Shown here: in pieces, positions 25,650-34,411 of the stretch
Layout of the letters: every line of letters starts with the position of its first letter
Position numbering within the stretch: the stretch's first letter is position 1
DNA from: Sva-07 sp963728195
GTDB taxonomy: Bacteria > Actinomycetota > Acidimicrobiia > Acidimicrobiales > Ilumatobacteraceae
Direction: 5' to 3'
Assembly (NCBI GenBank): GCA_963728195.1
Contig: CAVSIX010000013.1
Coordinates: forward strand, 186,001-250,000
Length of the DNA: 64,000 nt
Position numbers and translations under genes: made by a program
The notes under the pieces: generated by a model
What the model saw: the letters and a program-made list of their open reading frames with translations, nothing else
Databases searched by the model: none
What the model was told of the DNA's origin: nothing

Positions 25650-26774
25650 TCAGACGTCGCGCTCCGATGACGTGCGGCGATGCCGCCGCCAGCCCTGGAA
25701 TCCGGTGACGGCGAACGTCATCGCCACCAGCGGTGCGACGATCAGCGCAGTCGGCCCGACCACGCCGGCCGCCGACGAATCGCCGGCATCGAGCACCAGG
25801 TATGCGACGTAGGCGGCGTAGAACGCAATCAGCACCCAGCCTTCCCACCGTCTGATCTCGAAGCCGTTCCACACGATCGGCACGAGGACGATGGTGGCGG
25901 CCAACATCACCGGCAGGTCCAGCCGCAGCGACACGTCGCTGACCGGGATTCCATCGCCGGAGACGATCGCGGTCAGCCCGAGCACCGACATCAGGTTGAA
26001 GAGGTTCGAACCGATCACGTTGCCGACGGCGATGTCGCGCTGCCCCCGGATCGCCGCCAGGATCGACGTCGCCAGCTCCGGCAGCGACGTCCCCACCGCG
26101 ACCACGGTGAGTCCGATGACCAGATCGCTGACACCGGCGGCTTCGGCGATGTCGGTGGCTGCGGCGACCAGCAACTGCGAGCCGGCGACGAGCACCGTCA
26201 ACCCGGCGACGACGAGCGCCACGTTGAACCACAGCGGCCGCTCGACGGCGCCGCCCTCGAGCGACTCCATCGATTCGGTGTATTCGTCGACGACATCGCT
26301 GCGTTCGCTTCGGGCCTCGCGCACGAGCCAGCCGACGTAGGTGATGACGCCGGCGAAGAGGATGATCCCGTCGGTGCGCCCGATCGTGTTGTCGAGCGAC
26401 ATCAGCAGGCCGACCACCGAGACGGCGATCAACAGCGGGATGTCGAACCGGATGATCCGTTGCTGGACCGCCAACCCGCCGACGACGGCGGAAGCGCCGA
26501 GGATCAGCAGGATGTTGCCGATGTTGCTCCCGACGACGTTACCGAATGCGACGTCGGCGTTGCCGCCGATCGCCGCCGACACGCTCACGGCCAGTTCGGG
26601 CGCGCTCGTGCCGAATGCGACGACGGTCAGGCCGATGATCACCGGGGCGATCCCGAGCTTCGATGCGATCGTCGCCGCTCCCCTGACGAGCAGCTCGGCA
26701 CCGACCACGAGACAGACCACACCGATGACCAGGGCGACGATCGTGAGCGCATTCACCGTTGGGTACTGTGCCAT
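25650..26774 (-). CDS. Calcium/sodium antiporter (CaCA family, YrbG-like)
   Basis: A 374-residue protein of about ten helices built from two inverted halves, each with the alpha-repeat signature: GLTVVAFGTSAPELAVSV (~50-67) and GLTVVAVGTSLPELATSI (~220-237), each followed by a N-x-x-G-S-N motif (FGNVVGSNIGN and VGNVIGSNLFN). These are the cation-binding repeats of the K+-independent Ca2+/Na+ exchangers. ATG 26774 gives MAQYPTVNALTIVAL; a downstream start is possible. It lies 7 nt from the stop of the transpeptidase (convergent). The cation specificity is inferred from family membership. Confidence 0.9.
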   Translation of the reverse strand: MAQYPTVNALTIVALVIGVVCLVVGAELLVRGAATIASKLGIAPVIIGLTVVAFGTSAPELAVSVSAAIGGNADVAFGNVVGSNIGNILLILGASAVVGGLAVQQRIIRFDIPLLIAVSVVGLLMSLDNTIGRTDGIILFAGVITYVGWLVREARSERSDVVDEYTESMESLEGGAVERPLWFNVALVVAGLTVLVAGSQLLVAAATDIAEAAGVSDLVIGLTVVAVGTSLPELATSILAAIRGQRDIAVGNVIGSNLFNLMSVLGLTAIVSGDGIPVSDVSLRLDLPVMLAATIVLVPIVWNGFEIRRWEGWVLIAFYAAYVAYLVLDAGDSSAAGVVGPTALIVAPLVAMTFAVTGFQGWRRHRRTSSERDV

Positions 26775-26892
26775 GCGCCAAGCTGATCCGATGCTCACTG
26801 CCGACATCAGCGACGGCGCACACCAGATCGGCACGTCGCTGCGTGCACGTGGCGAGACCGTCGCGGTCGCCGAAGGTTCTGCCGGTGGGTGA
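26773..26892 (+). pseudogene. Fragment of a CinA C-terminal-type gene
   Basis: A 39-codon ORF starting opposite the antiporter's ATG ends with LRARGETVAVAEGSAGG then stop. That string matches the opening of the CinA amidohydrolase domain (AES/AEG-x-x-GG), where a further ~130 residues should follow. The downstream bases belong to a different, opposite-strand GNAT gene. It looks like a truncated remnant; a short real peptide cannot be excluded. Confidence 0.45.
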
Positions 26893-26903
26893 ACACGTCG
26901 AGC

Positions 26904-27536
26904 TCAACGCTCGAAGCGCAGACCGATGGCGTCACCGACGCGTTCGGCGAAGACGCGCAGCACCCGGTGCAGTTCGGTCTCGGGAACGTCGGTTGCAGAT
27001 GCCGGCAGGGCGATCAGCACCGAAGCCACGCCGGGCTCGCTCGGTTCGATCGCAGCGCCGAGCGCACGCAGGCCGTCGAGCAGCTCGCGGTTCTCCCACA
27101 TCACGGTTGCGGTGAACGTGGTGATGCCGTTGCTGCGGGCCTGGTCGGCCAGCCGGTACATCAACTGGGTGCCGATCCCCCGGCCCTGAAAGGCGTCGAG
27201 GACGGTGACCGCAGCCTCGGCGCACGTGGGATCGTCGTGGCTGCGCGCATACCGAGCGATGCCCACACCCGGTGCGCCCTCGACGTCGATCGCGAACGCC
27301 GCCAGGGCACAGCGATCGACACCGTCGACGTCGACGAGATAGTCGAGCAACCGGGCCGAGAGGTGGTCGGGAGCATTGAAGAACCGGAGCCGGCGCGCCT
27401 CGGGAGACAGCTCCAGGTAGCGCTCGGCCAGTTCGCTGCGATCGGAGGCGAGCAGGTGGCGGATCAGCACCCGGCCACCGTCCGACAGCAACACCACGTT
27501 CGCGTCGCGAGCGAGCGGATCAGTGGTCGACGTCAT
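26904..27536 (-). CDS. GNAT-family acetyltransferase
   Basis: A 210-residue N-acetyltransferase. The acetyl-CoA-binding motif A is VTVLDAFQGRGIGTQLMYRLAD (Q-x-x-G-x-G/A), preceded by AAFAIDVEGAPGVGIARYAR strands and followed by FTATVMWENRELLDGLRALG. Its N-terminal part (ELSPEARRLRFFNAPDHLS) resembles the GNAT domain found in protein acetyltransferases of the Pat type, here without a regulatory cyclic-nucleotide domain. ATG 27536 is preferred over the longer frame. It is the last gene of a minus-strand series after the acyl-CoA ligase, 34 nt downstream, so a link to acyl-CoA-dependent acetylation of the ligase is conceivable but unproved. Confidence 0.8.
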   Translation of the reverse strand: MTSTTDPLARDANVVLLSDGGRVLIRHLLASDRSELAERYLELSPEARRLRFFNAPDHLSARLLDYLVDVDGVDRCALAAFAIDVEGAPGVGIARYARSHDDPTCAEAAVTVLDAFQGRGIGTQLMYRLADQARSNGITTFTATVMWENRELLDGLRALGAAIEPSEPGVASVLIALPASATDVPETELHRVLRVFAERVGDAIGLRFER

Positions 27537-27570
27537 GGCAGTTGCGATCGTAGTTCGGCCGGTGGCACCG

Positions 27571-29376
27571 TCAGCTGGTGTAGATCGAGTCGATGACGCC
27601 CCGGTAGCGATCGTGCACGACCGACCGCCGCACCTTGAGCGTCGGGGTGAGTTCCTCGGCGTCGATCGTGAAATCACGAGGAAGGATCGAGAACTCGCGG
27701 ATCGACTCCGCTCGCGACACCGACAGGTTTGCGTCGTCGACCGCCGAGCGCACCGCAGCGCGCAGCTCGACGGCGTCGACTGCGTCGGCGACGGTGGAGG
27801 CGACGAGCCCCGTTTCGGCGATCCAGTCGATGAACGCCTCCTCGTCGATGGTGACCAGTGCGGCGATGAACGGGCGCTGGTCGCCGACGACGACCGCTTG
27901 GCTGACCAGTGGATGGGCGCGCAACCGATCCTCGAGCGGCGCAGGAGCCACGTTCTTGCCCGCCGCGGTGACGATCAACTCCTTCTTGCGGCCGGTGATC
28001 CGGAGGAAGCCATCGTCGTCGAGTTCGCCGATGTCACCGGTGCGGAACCAACCGTCGTGGTCGATCACCTCGGCGGTGGCCTCGGCATTGCGCCAGTACC
28101 CGGCGAACACCTGCGGTCCCTTCGCCAGTATCTCGCCGTCGTCGGCGATACGGATCGTGGTACCGGCGAGCGGCCGGCCGACCGAGCCGGGCCGCCATGC
28201 GCCCGGGCGGTTGAGCGTCAGGGTCGGGCTCGTCTCGGTCAACCCGTACCCCTCGAAGATCTGCACGCCGATCCCGTCGAAGAAGTGGGTCAGTCGCTCG
28301 CCGAGCGGACCGCCTCCACTGAACGCCAGGCGCATCGCGCCGCCGAGCGCATGGCGCAGCTTGCCGTACACGAGCCGTTCGAACACGGCATGTTCCAGCG
28401 CTGTCCACGGCCGGACGTTGCCGCGGTGCCGTTCCTTCGACCACCGCACCGCCACCGAGGCGGATCGGTCGAAGATCAAACCCTTGCGGGTGGCGTGAGC
28501 GGTGTGCTGGGCGGAATTGAAGACCTTCTCGAAGATCCGCGGCACACCGGCGATCACGGTGGCGTGCACCATCCCCAGCTCCTCGGCGAGGTGGGCGATG
28601 TCCGAGGCGAAGCCCGTTCGCACGCCCATCTCCAAGCCGAACAACAAGTTGCCCTTGGTCAGCGAGTGCGCCAGCGGCAAGAACAGCAGCCCGACGTCGT
28701 CGGGACGGATCTCCCCGCCGATCGCATCGACGGTCTGTGCGACGTTGGCACACAGGTTGCCATGGGTGAGGACGCAGCCCTTCGGTCGCCCCGTCGTCCC
28801 GGAGGTGTAGATGACCGTGGCGGTGTCGTCGGCGCGCAGCGCTGCGCTCCGACGGTCGATGACGTCGTCATCCACGTCGACACCGAGCGCCGCGAGCTGG
28901 TCGAGCCCGGCAACGTCGCCGACTGCGTCGATCGTGAAGAGCCGGCGGCAGTCCGGTGCCTGCTGGAGGACGTCGTCGGCGAGCGTGCGCATGTCGTCGG
29001 TCTCGACGATCGCGAGCACGGCCCCGCTGTCCTCGAGGATCCAGGCCAGCTGCTCCGCCGAGGACGTCTCGTACACCGGCACCGTCACGGCACCGGCGGA
29101 CATGATCGCCATGTCGACGACGACCCACTCCAACCGTGTGTGCGACATCAGCGCCACGCGGTCTCCGGGCTCGACACCACAGGCGACGAGCCCCTTGGCG
29201 ACGGCGCGCACCCGATCGACCGTCCGTTTCACGCTCCAGTCGACGAAACGGTCGCCCTCGCGCGTCATCGCGATGATCCGCTCGCCGTCCTGCTCGACCA
29301 ATCGCTGCAGCGGCTGCAACAGGTTGGCGTCAGAATCCACACCGGCGAAGGCCGGTCCGGTCACTTCGGTCTGCAT
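27571..29376 (-). CDS. Long-chain acyl-CoA ligase / AMP-binding enzyme (FadD15-like)
   Basis: A 601-residue member of the adenylate-forming family. P-loop-like YTSGTTGRPKG (~187-197), FEGYGLTETSP, GDIGELDDDGFLRITGRKKELI and the C-terminal catalytic loop TPTLKVRRSVV are all present. The N-terminal MSHTRLEWVVVDMAIMSAGAVTVPVYET is typical of FadD15-type ligases that activate long-chain fatty acids. A purine-rich GGAGGGCGAG precedes ATG 29376 directly, supporting this start over the upstream extension. It lies 58 nt downstream of an AI-2E-type permease gene and 34 nt upstream of the GNAT gene, all on the minus strand, so co-transcription is likely. Fatty-acid chain preference cannot be read. Confidence 0.88.
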   Translation of the reverse strand: MQTEVTGPAFAGVDSDANLLQPLQRLVEQDGERIIAMTREGDRFVDWSVKRTVDRVRAVAKGLVACGVEPGDRVALMSHTRLEWVVVDMAIMSAGAVTVPVYETSSAEQLAWILEDSGAVLAIVETDDMRTLADDVLQQAPDCRRLFTIDAVGDVAGLDQLAALGVDVDDDVIDRRSAALRADDTATVIYTSGTTGRPKGCVLTHGNLCANVAQTVDAIGGEIRPDDVGLLFLPLAHSLTKGNLLFGLEMGVRTGFASDIAHLAEELGMVHATVIAGVPRIFEKVFNSAQHTAHATRKGLIFDRSASVAVRWSKERHRGNVRPWTALEHAVFERLVYGKLRHALGGAMRLAFSGGGPLGERLTHFFDGIGVQIFEGYGLTETSPTLTLNRPGAWRPGSVGRPLAGTTIRIADDGEILAKGPQVFAGYWRNAEATAEVIDHDGWFRTGDIGELDDDGFLRITGRKKELIVTAAGKNVAPAPLEDRLRAHPLVSQAVVVGDQRPFIAALVTIDEEAFIDWIAETGLVASTVADAVDAVELRAAVRSAVDDANLSVSRAESIREFSILPRDFTIDAEELTPTLKVRRSVVHDRYRGVIDSIYTS

Positions 29377-29434
29377 CTCGCCCTCCACGTGCTCCCATGC
29401 CTCCACCGCTATCGCGGCACCGCGGGGGATGGCT

Positions 29435-30517
29435 TCACCAGTGCCGAACGTCCATGATCTGATCTGACGGCGTGTCGGTTCCCCGCTCGTCGGACGGGCC
29501 ACGGACGTCGAGCCACACCGACTTGACCGCCCCCACCAGCGGTGTCGCCACGAGCGCGCCGGGCACGCCCGCCGCCGCTCCGCCGATCAGTGCAGCGAGC
29601 ATCGTCGTCGGTGGCGTCAGGTTGACCGCCCGGCCGATGACGGTCGGCTGGATGACATGGTTCTCCAGTTGCTGGTAGCCGAGGAACACGACGAGGGCGA
29701 TGACGCCGACGAGAACCCCCTGTGTGGTCGCCAGCACCACGAGGAACCCGCCCCCGAGGAACCCACCGATCTGCGGGATGAGGTTGGTGATCGCCGCCCA
29801 GATGCCGGCCAGTGGAGCGAGCGGCACGCCGAGCAGCAGCGCCACCACGAACACGACCATGCCGTTGAGCAGCGCCACGGCGATCGAGCCGGCGAAGAAT
29901 CGGGCGACCGACCGGTACACGATGCGCCCGATCTCGCTGCTGCGCTCCTGTCGGTCCGAAGGGATCATGCGGTAGATGCGTTGGACGACAGCCTCTCCGT
30001 CGAGCAGGACGGCGACGGCGGTCAGCAGTACGACGAGCGCAGCTCCGATCGTCCCGAGCGCCCGATCGGCGAACGAGGCCATCGCGTCGGCGTCGAATCG
30101 CTCCGGCATCCGGTCGACGAAGTTCTCGACGCGGCCGACCGCATCCCACTGTTCGAGCCGGTCCCCCACCACCGGCCACGAGTACAGCTCCTCGATCGTC
30201 GCAGGAAGTTCGTTCGCGAAGTCGCCGACCTGGTCGACGGCGGCGGGACCGAGCAGCACGACGAGCGCGGCGAGCGCCGCCGAGAGACCGACACCGATCG
30301 CGAGGGTGGCAACCGCCCGGCTGCAACGTGCCCGCCGCTGGATCGCCTGCACGACCGGATCGAGCGCCAGCGCGATCAGCACACCGACGACGAGAGCGGT
30401 CAACGCCCCCGAGGCGGTCCGGGCGATCGCCAGCACCGCCATCGCAAGCAGGGTCCCGGCGGCGACCAGGCCGACGATCGCCGCCTCCGTTCGCAGCGGA
30501 CCGGATCGCGCCGACAT
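29435..30517 (-). CDS. AI-2E family (PerM-like) transporter
   Basis: A 360-residue membrane protein with about eight hydrophobic helices arranged as in the AI-2E/PerM family: an N-terminal pair, a soluble linker (VGDFANELPATIEELYS...), then the C-terminal block GVPLAPLAGIWAAITNLIPQIGGFLGGGF and ATPLVGAVKSVW. AI-2 export is proven for only some members; others are putative lipid, ion or metabolite exporters. ATG 30517 lies 8 nt after TATGGT on the minus strand (30531-30526), so transcription is probably leaderless. It is divergent from a second AI-2E paralogue with a shared -10 region of only about 20 nt between starts. Confidence 0.8.
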   Translation of the reverse strand: MSARSGPLRTEAAIVGLVAAGTLLAMAVLAIARTASGALTALVVGVLIALALDPVVQAIQRRARCSRAVATLAIGVGLSAALAALVVLLGPAAVDQVGDFANELPATIEELYSWPVVGDRLEQWDAVGRVENFVDRMPERFDADAMASFADRALGTIGAALVVLLTAVAVLLDGEAVVQRIYRMIPSDRQERSSEIGRIVYRSVARFFAGSIAVALLNGMVVFVVALLLGVPLAPLAGIWAAITNLIPQIGGFLGGGFLVVLATTQGVLVGVIALVVFLGYQQLENHVIQPTVIGRAVNLTPPTTMLAALIGGAAAGVPGALVATPLVGAVKSVWLDVRGPSDERGTDTPSDQIMDVRHW

Positions 30518-30524
30518 CGCTGGA

Positions 30525-30531
30525 TACCATA
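30525..30531. promoter_or_regulatory. Shared bidirectional -10 element of two divergent AI-2E genes
   Basis: TACCAT (30525-30530, plus) and TATGGT (30531-30526, minus) overlap almost completely. The plus start GTG 30537 is 6 nt after the box and the minus start ATG 30517 is 8 nt after it. Both would give leaderless transcripts, and the two polymerases could not occupy the site together. Confidence 0.5.
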
Positions 30532-30536
30532 GCTCG

Positions 30537-31649
30537 GTGGTCATCACCTCCCGGGAGCGCTCCGGAGCGAGGAACGTCGCGGACTGGCGGCTGATGGTGA
30601 TCGTCGCTGGCGCCATCTTGGGCGTCATCGTGGTGAACAACGTGTTCGCCGAGGCTCATCGGGTGATCGGCTGGGCGGTGGCTGCCGGCATCGTTGCACT
30701 CCTGCTCGACCCGGTGATCGACCGGCTCGATCGACTGCTGCCGCGGGTGCTCGCCCTGGCCTCGACGTTCGTCGTGATCATCGCCATCGGAGCCGGAATC
30801 GCTGCGCTCTACACGACGAGTCTGCGCGACGAAGCAGACCGTCTCGTCGAGGCGGTACCGGCCATCGTGTCCGACGTCGAGTCGAGAGAGGATCGCCTGG
30901 CCGACCTCACCCAGGAGTTCCGCGTGGCCGAACGGGTCGACGAATTGATGACCCGACTCGATGATGCGGTCGGGACCGGCTCGGACACGATCCGCTCCGC
31001 TGCGCTGTCGGCGCCCGCCTTCTTCGTGTCGATGATCCTGACGATCTTCTTCCTGGTGTTCGGGCGTCGGATGGTTGCCGGTGGCCTCGGACAACTCTCA
31101 GCCGAGCGCCGCGCTCGGCTCGGGCCGGCGCTGGCCTCGAGCGTGTCGAGGTCGCAGCGATACATCTGGTCGGCGCTGGCCCAGTCGGCGGCCGTGGGCG
31201 CCGTCACGACGGTGCTCGCACTGTGGCTGGACGTACCCGGACCAGCACTGTTCGGGCTGTTCGGCGCCATCGCTGCGTTGGTTCCCTATCTCGGGATTCT
31301 CGTGGGGACGCTACCGCTGCTGTTGATCGGCCTCGGCGTGTCGCCGGGATGGAAGGTGGGCATCGCCGCTGCGGTGATGGTCGCGGTCACCGTCGTCGAA
31401 ACCGCCTGGTGGCTCCCGAGGGTTCACCGACGATCGCTCTACGTCGGCCCGGCGATCCCCCTCGTCGTCGCGATCCTCGGCTACGCCGTCTACGGTGTCG
31501 GCGGCGCCTTGTACTCGATGGCGATCAGCGTCTTCGCGCTCGCACTGATCGACGAGTTCGATGTCAGCGGCGACGATCTCCCGACGCCACTCGACGACTA
31601 CGGCGACGACGACGGCGCCGGCGCCGGCGCTGACGTTTCCATCGTGTGA
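30537..31649 (+). CDS. AI-2E family (PerM-like) transporter, second paralogue
   Basis: A 370-residue polytopic protein of the AI-2E/PerM type: short N-terminal helices VIVAGAILGVIVVNNVF and VAAGIVALLLDPVIDR, a charged extracytoplasmic loop (SLRDEADRLVEAVPAIVSDVES), and a C-terminal helical bundle ending FGAIAALVPYLGILVGTLPLLL and GGALYSMAISVFALALIDEF. It is divergent from a paralogue, and its GTG start lies 6 nt after a TACCAT box. The C-terminal tail is Asp/Gly-rich. A PAP2 phosphatase begins 20 nt after its stop, so it probably leads the lipid-phosphate operon that follows. Substrate unknown. Confidence 0.78.
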   Translation: MVITSRERSGARNVADWRLMVIVAGAILGVIVVNNVFAEAHRVIGWAVAAGIVALLLDPVIDRLDRLLPRVLALASTFVVIIAIGAGIAALYTTSLRDEADRLVEAVPAIVSDVESREDRLADLTQEFRVAERVDELMTRLDDAVGTGSDTIRSAALSAPAFFVSMILTIFFLVFGRRMVAGGLGQLSAERRARLGPALASSVSRSQRYIWSALAQSAAVGAVTTVLALWLDVPGPALFGLFGAIAALVPYLGILVGTLPLLLIGLGVSPGWKVGIAAAVMVAVTVVETAWWLPRVHRRSLYVGPAIPLVVAILGYAVYGVGGALYSMAISVFALALIDEFDVSGDDLPTPLDDYGDDDGAGAGADVSIV

Positions 31650-31668
31650 CATCGGGGACTTCCCAGCG

Positions 31669-32610
31669 GTGTGGACGCTGATCGCAGTCGTCGGCGCTGG
31701 ACTCTCCGTCGCCGCAATGCTGCTCGTCTTCACCGCGATTGCCGATCAGACGCCGCCGGCATCCGATCCTTCCGACGCGGCCAACCCGGTCGATGCAGAA
31801 CACTGGCTCGTCGTTCGCGCGCGACGATTCCCGAGAATCGGCCGCTTGCTGGCGCTGTTGGACCGGCGGCTGCTCGGCGGCGTTGCTGTAGCGGTCTGCT
31901 TCACCGCGATCTTCCTCGCCGCCCTGTTCGTCGGATGGATCTTCTCGTCGATCGATTCCGATCGTGGCTTCGCCCGCTGGGACCAGTCCGTCGCCGACTG
32001 GGGTCCCGACCACGCCAGCAGCCAGACCGTTTCCGCCATGAAGGTGATCACGCTGCTCGGCTCGAGCTACGTCGTGTTCATCATCATGGTGGTGATCGGT
32101 GCGATCGACTGGTTTCGCCGGCGCAATGCGACATCGCTGTGGTTCTTGCTGACCGTCGGCGTCGGAGTCTCGGTCGTCTACAACGGCCTCAAGTGGTCGA
32201 TCATGCGCGATCGACCCCCCGTCGAGCACCTCGTCGGAGCCTCCGGTTCGTCGTTCCCCTCCGGGCATTCGGCGATGGCTGCTGCCTGCTGGATGGCGAT
32301 CGCACTCGTCACCGGGCGATGGTTGCCGCAGCGGATCAGGCCCTGGCTTGCGATCGTCGCAGTCGGGATCGCAGGGCTCGTCGCCGCCAGCCGAGCCCTG
32401 CTCGGCGTCCACTGGCTCACCGACGTCATCGCCGGCGTCATGGTCGGCTGGACCTGGTTCCTGGTGATCGCCGTGATCTTCGGTGGCCGCCTCCAACGTT
32501 TCGGCCGACCGATCGAGCGGGTCGCGCCGTCAGCGTCGACGCTAGCACGACCAGATGAACGGAGCCCGCCATGGGATCTGACACGTCCTCGAGTCCCACG
32601 ATCGGTGTGA
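31669..32610 (+). CDS. PAP2-family phosphatase (lipid phosphatase-like)
   Basis: A 313-residue membrane protein with an N-terminal helix and the complete PAP2 signature: KWSIMRDRPP (K-x6-RP), SSFPSGHSAMA (PSGH) and SRALLGVHWLTDVIAG (SR-x5-H-x3-D). These residues form the catalytic site that dephosphorylates lipid phosphates such as phosphatidate or undecaprenyl pyrophosphate at the outer membrane face. GTG 31669 is the most plausible start, following the AI-2E gene by 20 nt. Its last 40 nt overlap the next gene in another frame. A second PAP2 gene lies 1.8 kb on, with a DAG-kinase-like gene between, suggesting a lipid phosphorylation/dephosphorylation cycle. Confidence 0.85.
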   Translation: MWTLIAVVGAGLSVAAMLLVFTAIADQTPPASDPSDAANPVDAEHWLVVRARRFPRIGRLLALLDRRLLGGVAVAVCFTAIFLAALFVGWIFSSIDSDRGFARWDQSVADWGPDHASSQTVSAMKVITLLGSSYVVFIIMVVIGAIDWFRRRNATSLWFLLTVGVGVSVVYNGLKWSIMRDRPPVEHLVGASGSSFPSGHSAMAAACWMAIALVTGRWLPQRIRPWLAIVAVGIAGLVAASRALLGVHWLTDVIAGVMVGWTWFLVIAVIFGGRLQRFGRPIERVAPSASTLARPDERSPPWDLTRPRVPRSV

Positions 32611-33512
32611 TCGCCAACGCAGCAAAACAGTTCGGCGGCGGTCTCGAGGAGCTGCGTGCGGCACTCGCCGACCACGGCCACGCCGATCCGCCCTGGTACG
32701 AGGTGCCCAAGAGCAAGAAGGCGCCGAAGAAGATCCGAAAGATGATCGACGAGTACGGCGTCGACCGCGTGCTGGTGTGGGGCGGCGACGGAACGGTTCG
32801 CCGGGCGATCAACACGATCATCGGCGACGACCTCGACGCCTCGATCGGCATCCTGCCCGCCGGAACCGCGAACCTGCTCGCCAACAACCTGGACGTGCCG
32901 ATCGACCTCCGAGGCGCCGTGGACGTTGCCCTGCACGGTGACCCACGGCCGATCGACGTCGGCGAGATGAACGGCACCTTCTTCGCCGTGATGGCCGGTG
33001 CCGGCTTCGATGCCATGATGATCCGAGAAGCCGACGAGTCGGCGCTCAAGGAACGGTTCGGACGCTTCGGATACGTCGTCGCCGGGTTCCGTCACCGCCA
33101 GGTGAGCCCGGCGGTCGTGAGGATCGAACTCGACGGTGCGCCGTGGTATCACGGCACGGCGAGCTGTGTCATCGTCGGCAACGTCAGCACGATCCTCGGC
33201 GGTCTGGAGGCATTCCCGGATGCGTCGCCCACCGACGGCAGGCTCGAGGTCGGTGTCGTCGACGCCAGGTCCGCGACCGACTGGCTGCGGGTGCTCGCAA
33301 GCGCCACCGTTCGACGCGCCGACAAGTCGCCGCTCACCAAGGTCTCGAGTGCACAGGACATCTCGATCCGCTTCGACCGCACTCTGCCCTGGGAGGTCGA
33401 CGGCGGAGACCGTGACCGGGCGAGCGATTTCGACATCCGTTGCGTGCCGCGCGGCGTGCGCATCTGCCAGCCCAGGGTGGACGCACCGGAGACGGCCGGG
33501 ACGCCGAGATGA
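32571..33512 (+). CDS. Diacylglycerol/lipid kinase family protein
   Basis: A 313-residue DAGK-catalytic-like protein. The nucleotide-binding motif VWGGDGTVRRAINTI (~67-81) and ILPAGTANLLANNLDVP match the diacylglycerol/sphingosine/YegS-type kinase fold. C-terminal GDGTLAVG-like region is represented by DGRLEVGVVDA. It phosphorylates a lipid head group such as diacylglycerol; the substrate could also be an undecaprenol or ceramide analogue. ATG 32571 has GGAG 6 nt upstream. The start overlaps the preceding PAP2 gene by 40 nt and the stop overlaps the next start by ATGA, so the region is a compact operon of lipid-phosphate functions. Confidence 0.85.
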   Translation: MGSDTSSSPTIGVIANAAKQFGGGLEELRAALADHGHADPPWYEVPKSKKAPKKIRKMIDEYGVDRVLVWGGDGTVRRAINTIIGDDLDASIGILPAGTANLLANNLDVPIDLRGAVDVALHGDPRPIDVGEMNGTFFAVMAGAGFDAMMIREADESALKERFGRFGYVVAGFRHRQVSPAVVRIELDGAPWYHGTASCVIVGNVSTILGGLEAFPDASPTDGRLEVGVVDARSATDWLRVLASATVRRADKSPLTKVSSAQDISIRFDRTLPWEVDGGDRDRASDFDIRCVPRGVRICQPRVDAPETAGTPR

Positions 33513-34411
33513 GTACGACCCATCGGATCGCCCTCGGTGACGCGCACGAGGAAACCGGCGACGTCGGCGTGGAGCAGGCAGAGGAGTTCGCGCGGCGGCA
33601 TCCGAGAGTCGTCGAGTTCTCCCGTGTCGGATGGGTCGCCAAGGGTCTCGTGTACGGCCTGACGGGTGTGTTGGCACTCCTGATCGGCATCCACGCCGCT
33701 CGGACATCGTCGACCTCCGGTGACGACGAGGCGAGCCAGACCGGTGCGATCGCCCGGATCGCTGAACATTCCTACGGGGGCGCCCTGTTGCTCGTGGTGG
33801 CGGCAGGATTCGCGGTGTATTCGCTCTGGCGGCTCGTGAGCGTGCTGCTTCCGGCGGACAACGACGTGAAGGGCTGGCTGACCCGACTCGCCTACGTGAT
33901 CAGCGCGATCATCTATCTCGCCCTCGCCGCAACGGCGATCACGTTCGTCAGCGACCCCGGGCGACGGGACGACACCGAGGATCACTGGATCGAGAGCCAC
34001 ACGCGCGACATGATGGACAGCGGCGCAGGCCGAGCGACCGTGTTCGCGGTCGGCGCCGTGCTGATCGTCATCGCCGCCGTGTTCGTTTGGAAGGCGGCCA
34101 GTGCCTCATTCACCGGTCAACTCCTTCCGGGAAGCGTCGGGCCGGTGTCGCATCGCATGCTGGTCGTTCTCGGCCGGATCGGATGGATGGGACGCGCCGG
34201 GATGATGGCCCTGGTCGGATTCTTCCTCGCGCGCGCAGCGGTGCGGTTCGACCCCGAGGAGGCGCAGGGACTCGATGGCTCACTCCGCAACGCGTCGTCG
34301 TCGACGACCGGGGCGTTGCTCGTCATCGTCGTCGGTGCGGCGTTGCTCGTGTACGGCGTGTTCTGTGCGCTCAGTGCACCGAAGCGACGACTGGTCGGAG
34401 TCGACTCGTGA
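33509..34411 (+). CDS. DUF1206 membrane protein
   Basis: A 300-residue protein with six or more helices in repeated pairs; each repeat opens with the R-x-G-[WY]-x-[AG]-[KR]-G-[LM] type motif (SRVGWVAKGLVYGLTG at ~38-53 and GRIGWMGRAGMMALVGF later). This is the DUF1206 domain, of unknown function, widespread in actinobacteria and proteobacteria and often near stress or lipid genes. It overlaps the kinase stop by 4 nt and its own stop overlaps the next PAP2 gene by GTGA, so the four genes are translationally coupled. A cytoplasmic N-terminal tail of ~35 residues precedes the first helix. Confidence 0.82.
   Translation: MSTTHRIALGDAHEETGDVGVEQAEEFARRHPRVVEFSRVGWVAKGLVYGLTGVLALLIGIHAARTSSTSGDDEASQTGAIARIAEHSYGGALLLVVAAGFAVYSLWRLVSVLLPADNDVKGWLTRLAYVISAIIYLALAATAITFVSDPGRRDDTEDHWIESHTRDMMDSGAGRATVFAVGAVLIVIAAVFVWKAASASFTGQLLPGSVGPVSHRMLVVLGRIGWMGRAGMMALVGFFLARAAVRFDPEEAQGLDGSLRNASSSTTGALLVIVVGAALLVYGVFCALSAPKRRLVGVDS

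Noticed and set aside
27523..29457. 644-codon plus-strand frame opposite the acyl-CoA ligase
   Set aside because: High-GC shadow frame: the minus-strand protein has complete AMP-binding motifs while this frame is Arg/Asp/Gly-rich without a domain.
34087..34407. Upstream extension of the second PAP2 gene
   Set aside because: It is antisense/out-of-frame reading over DUF1206, and GTG 34408 with the GTGA overlap gives a normal start.
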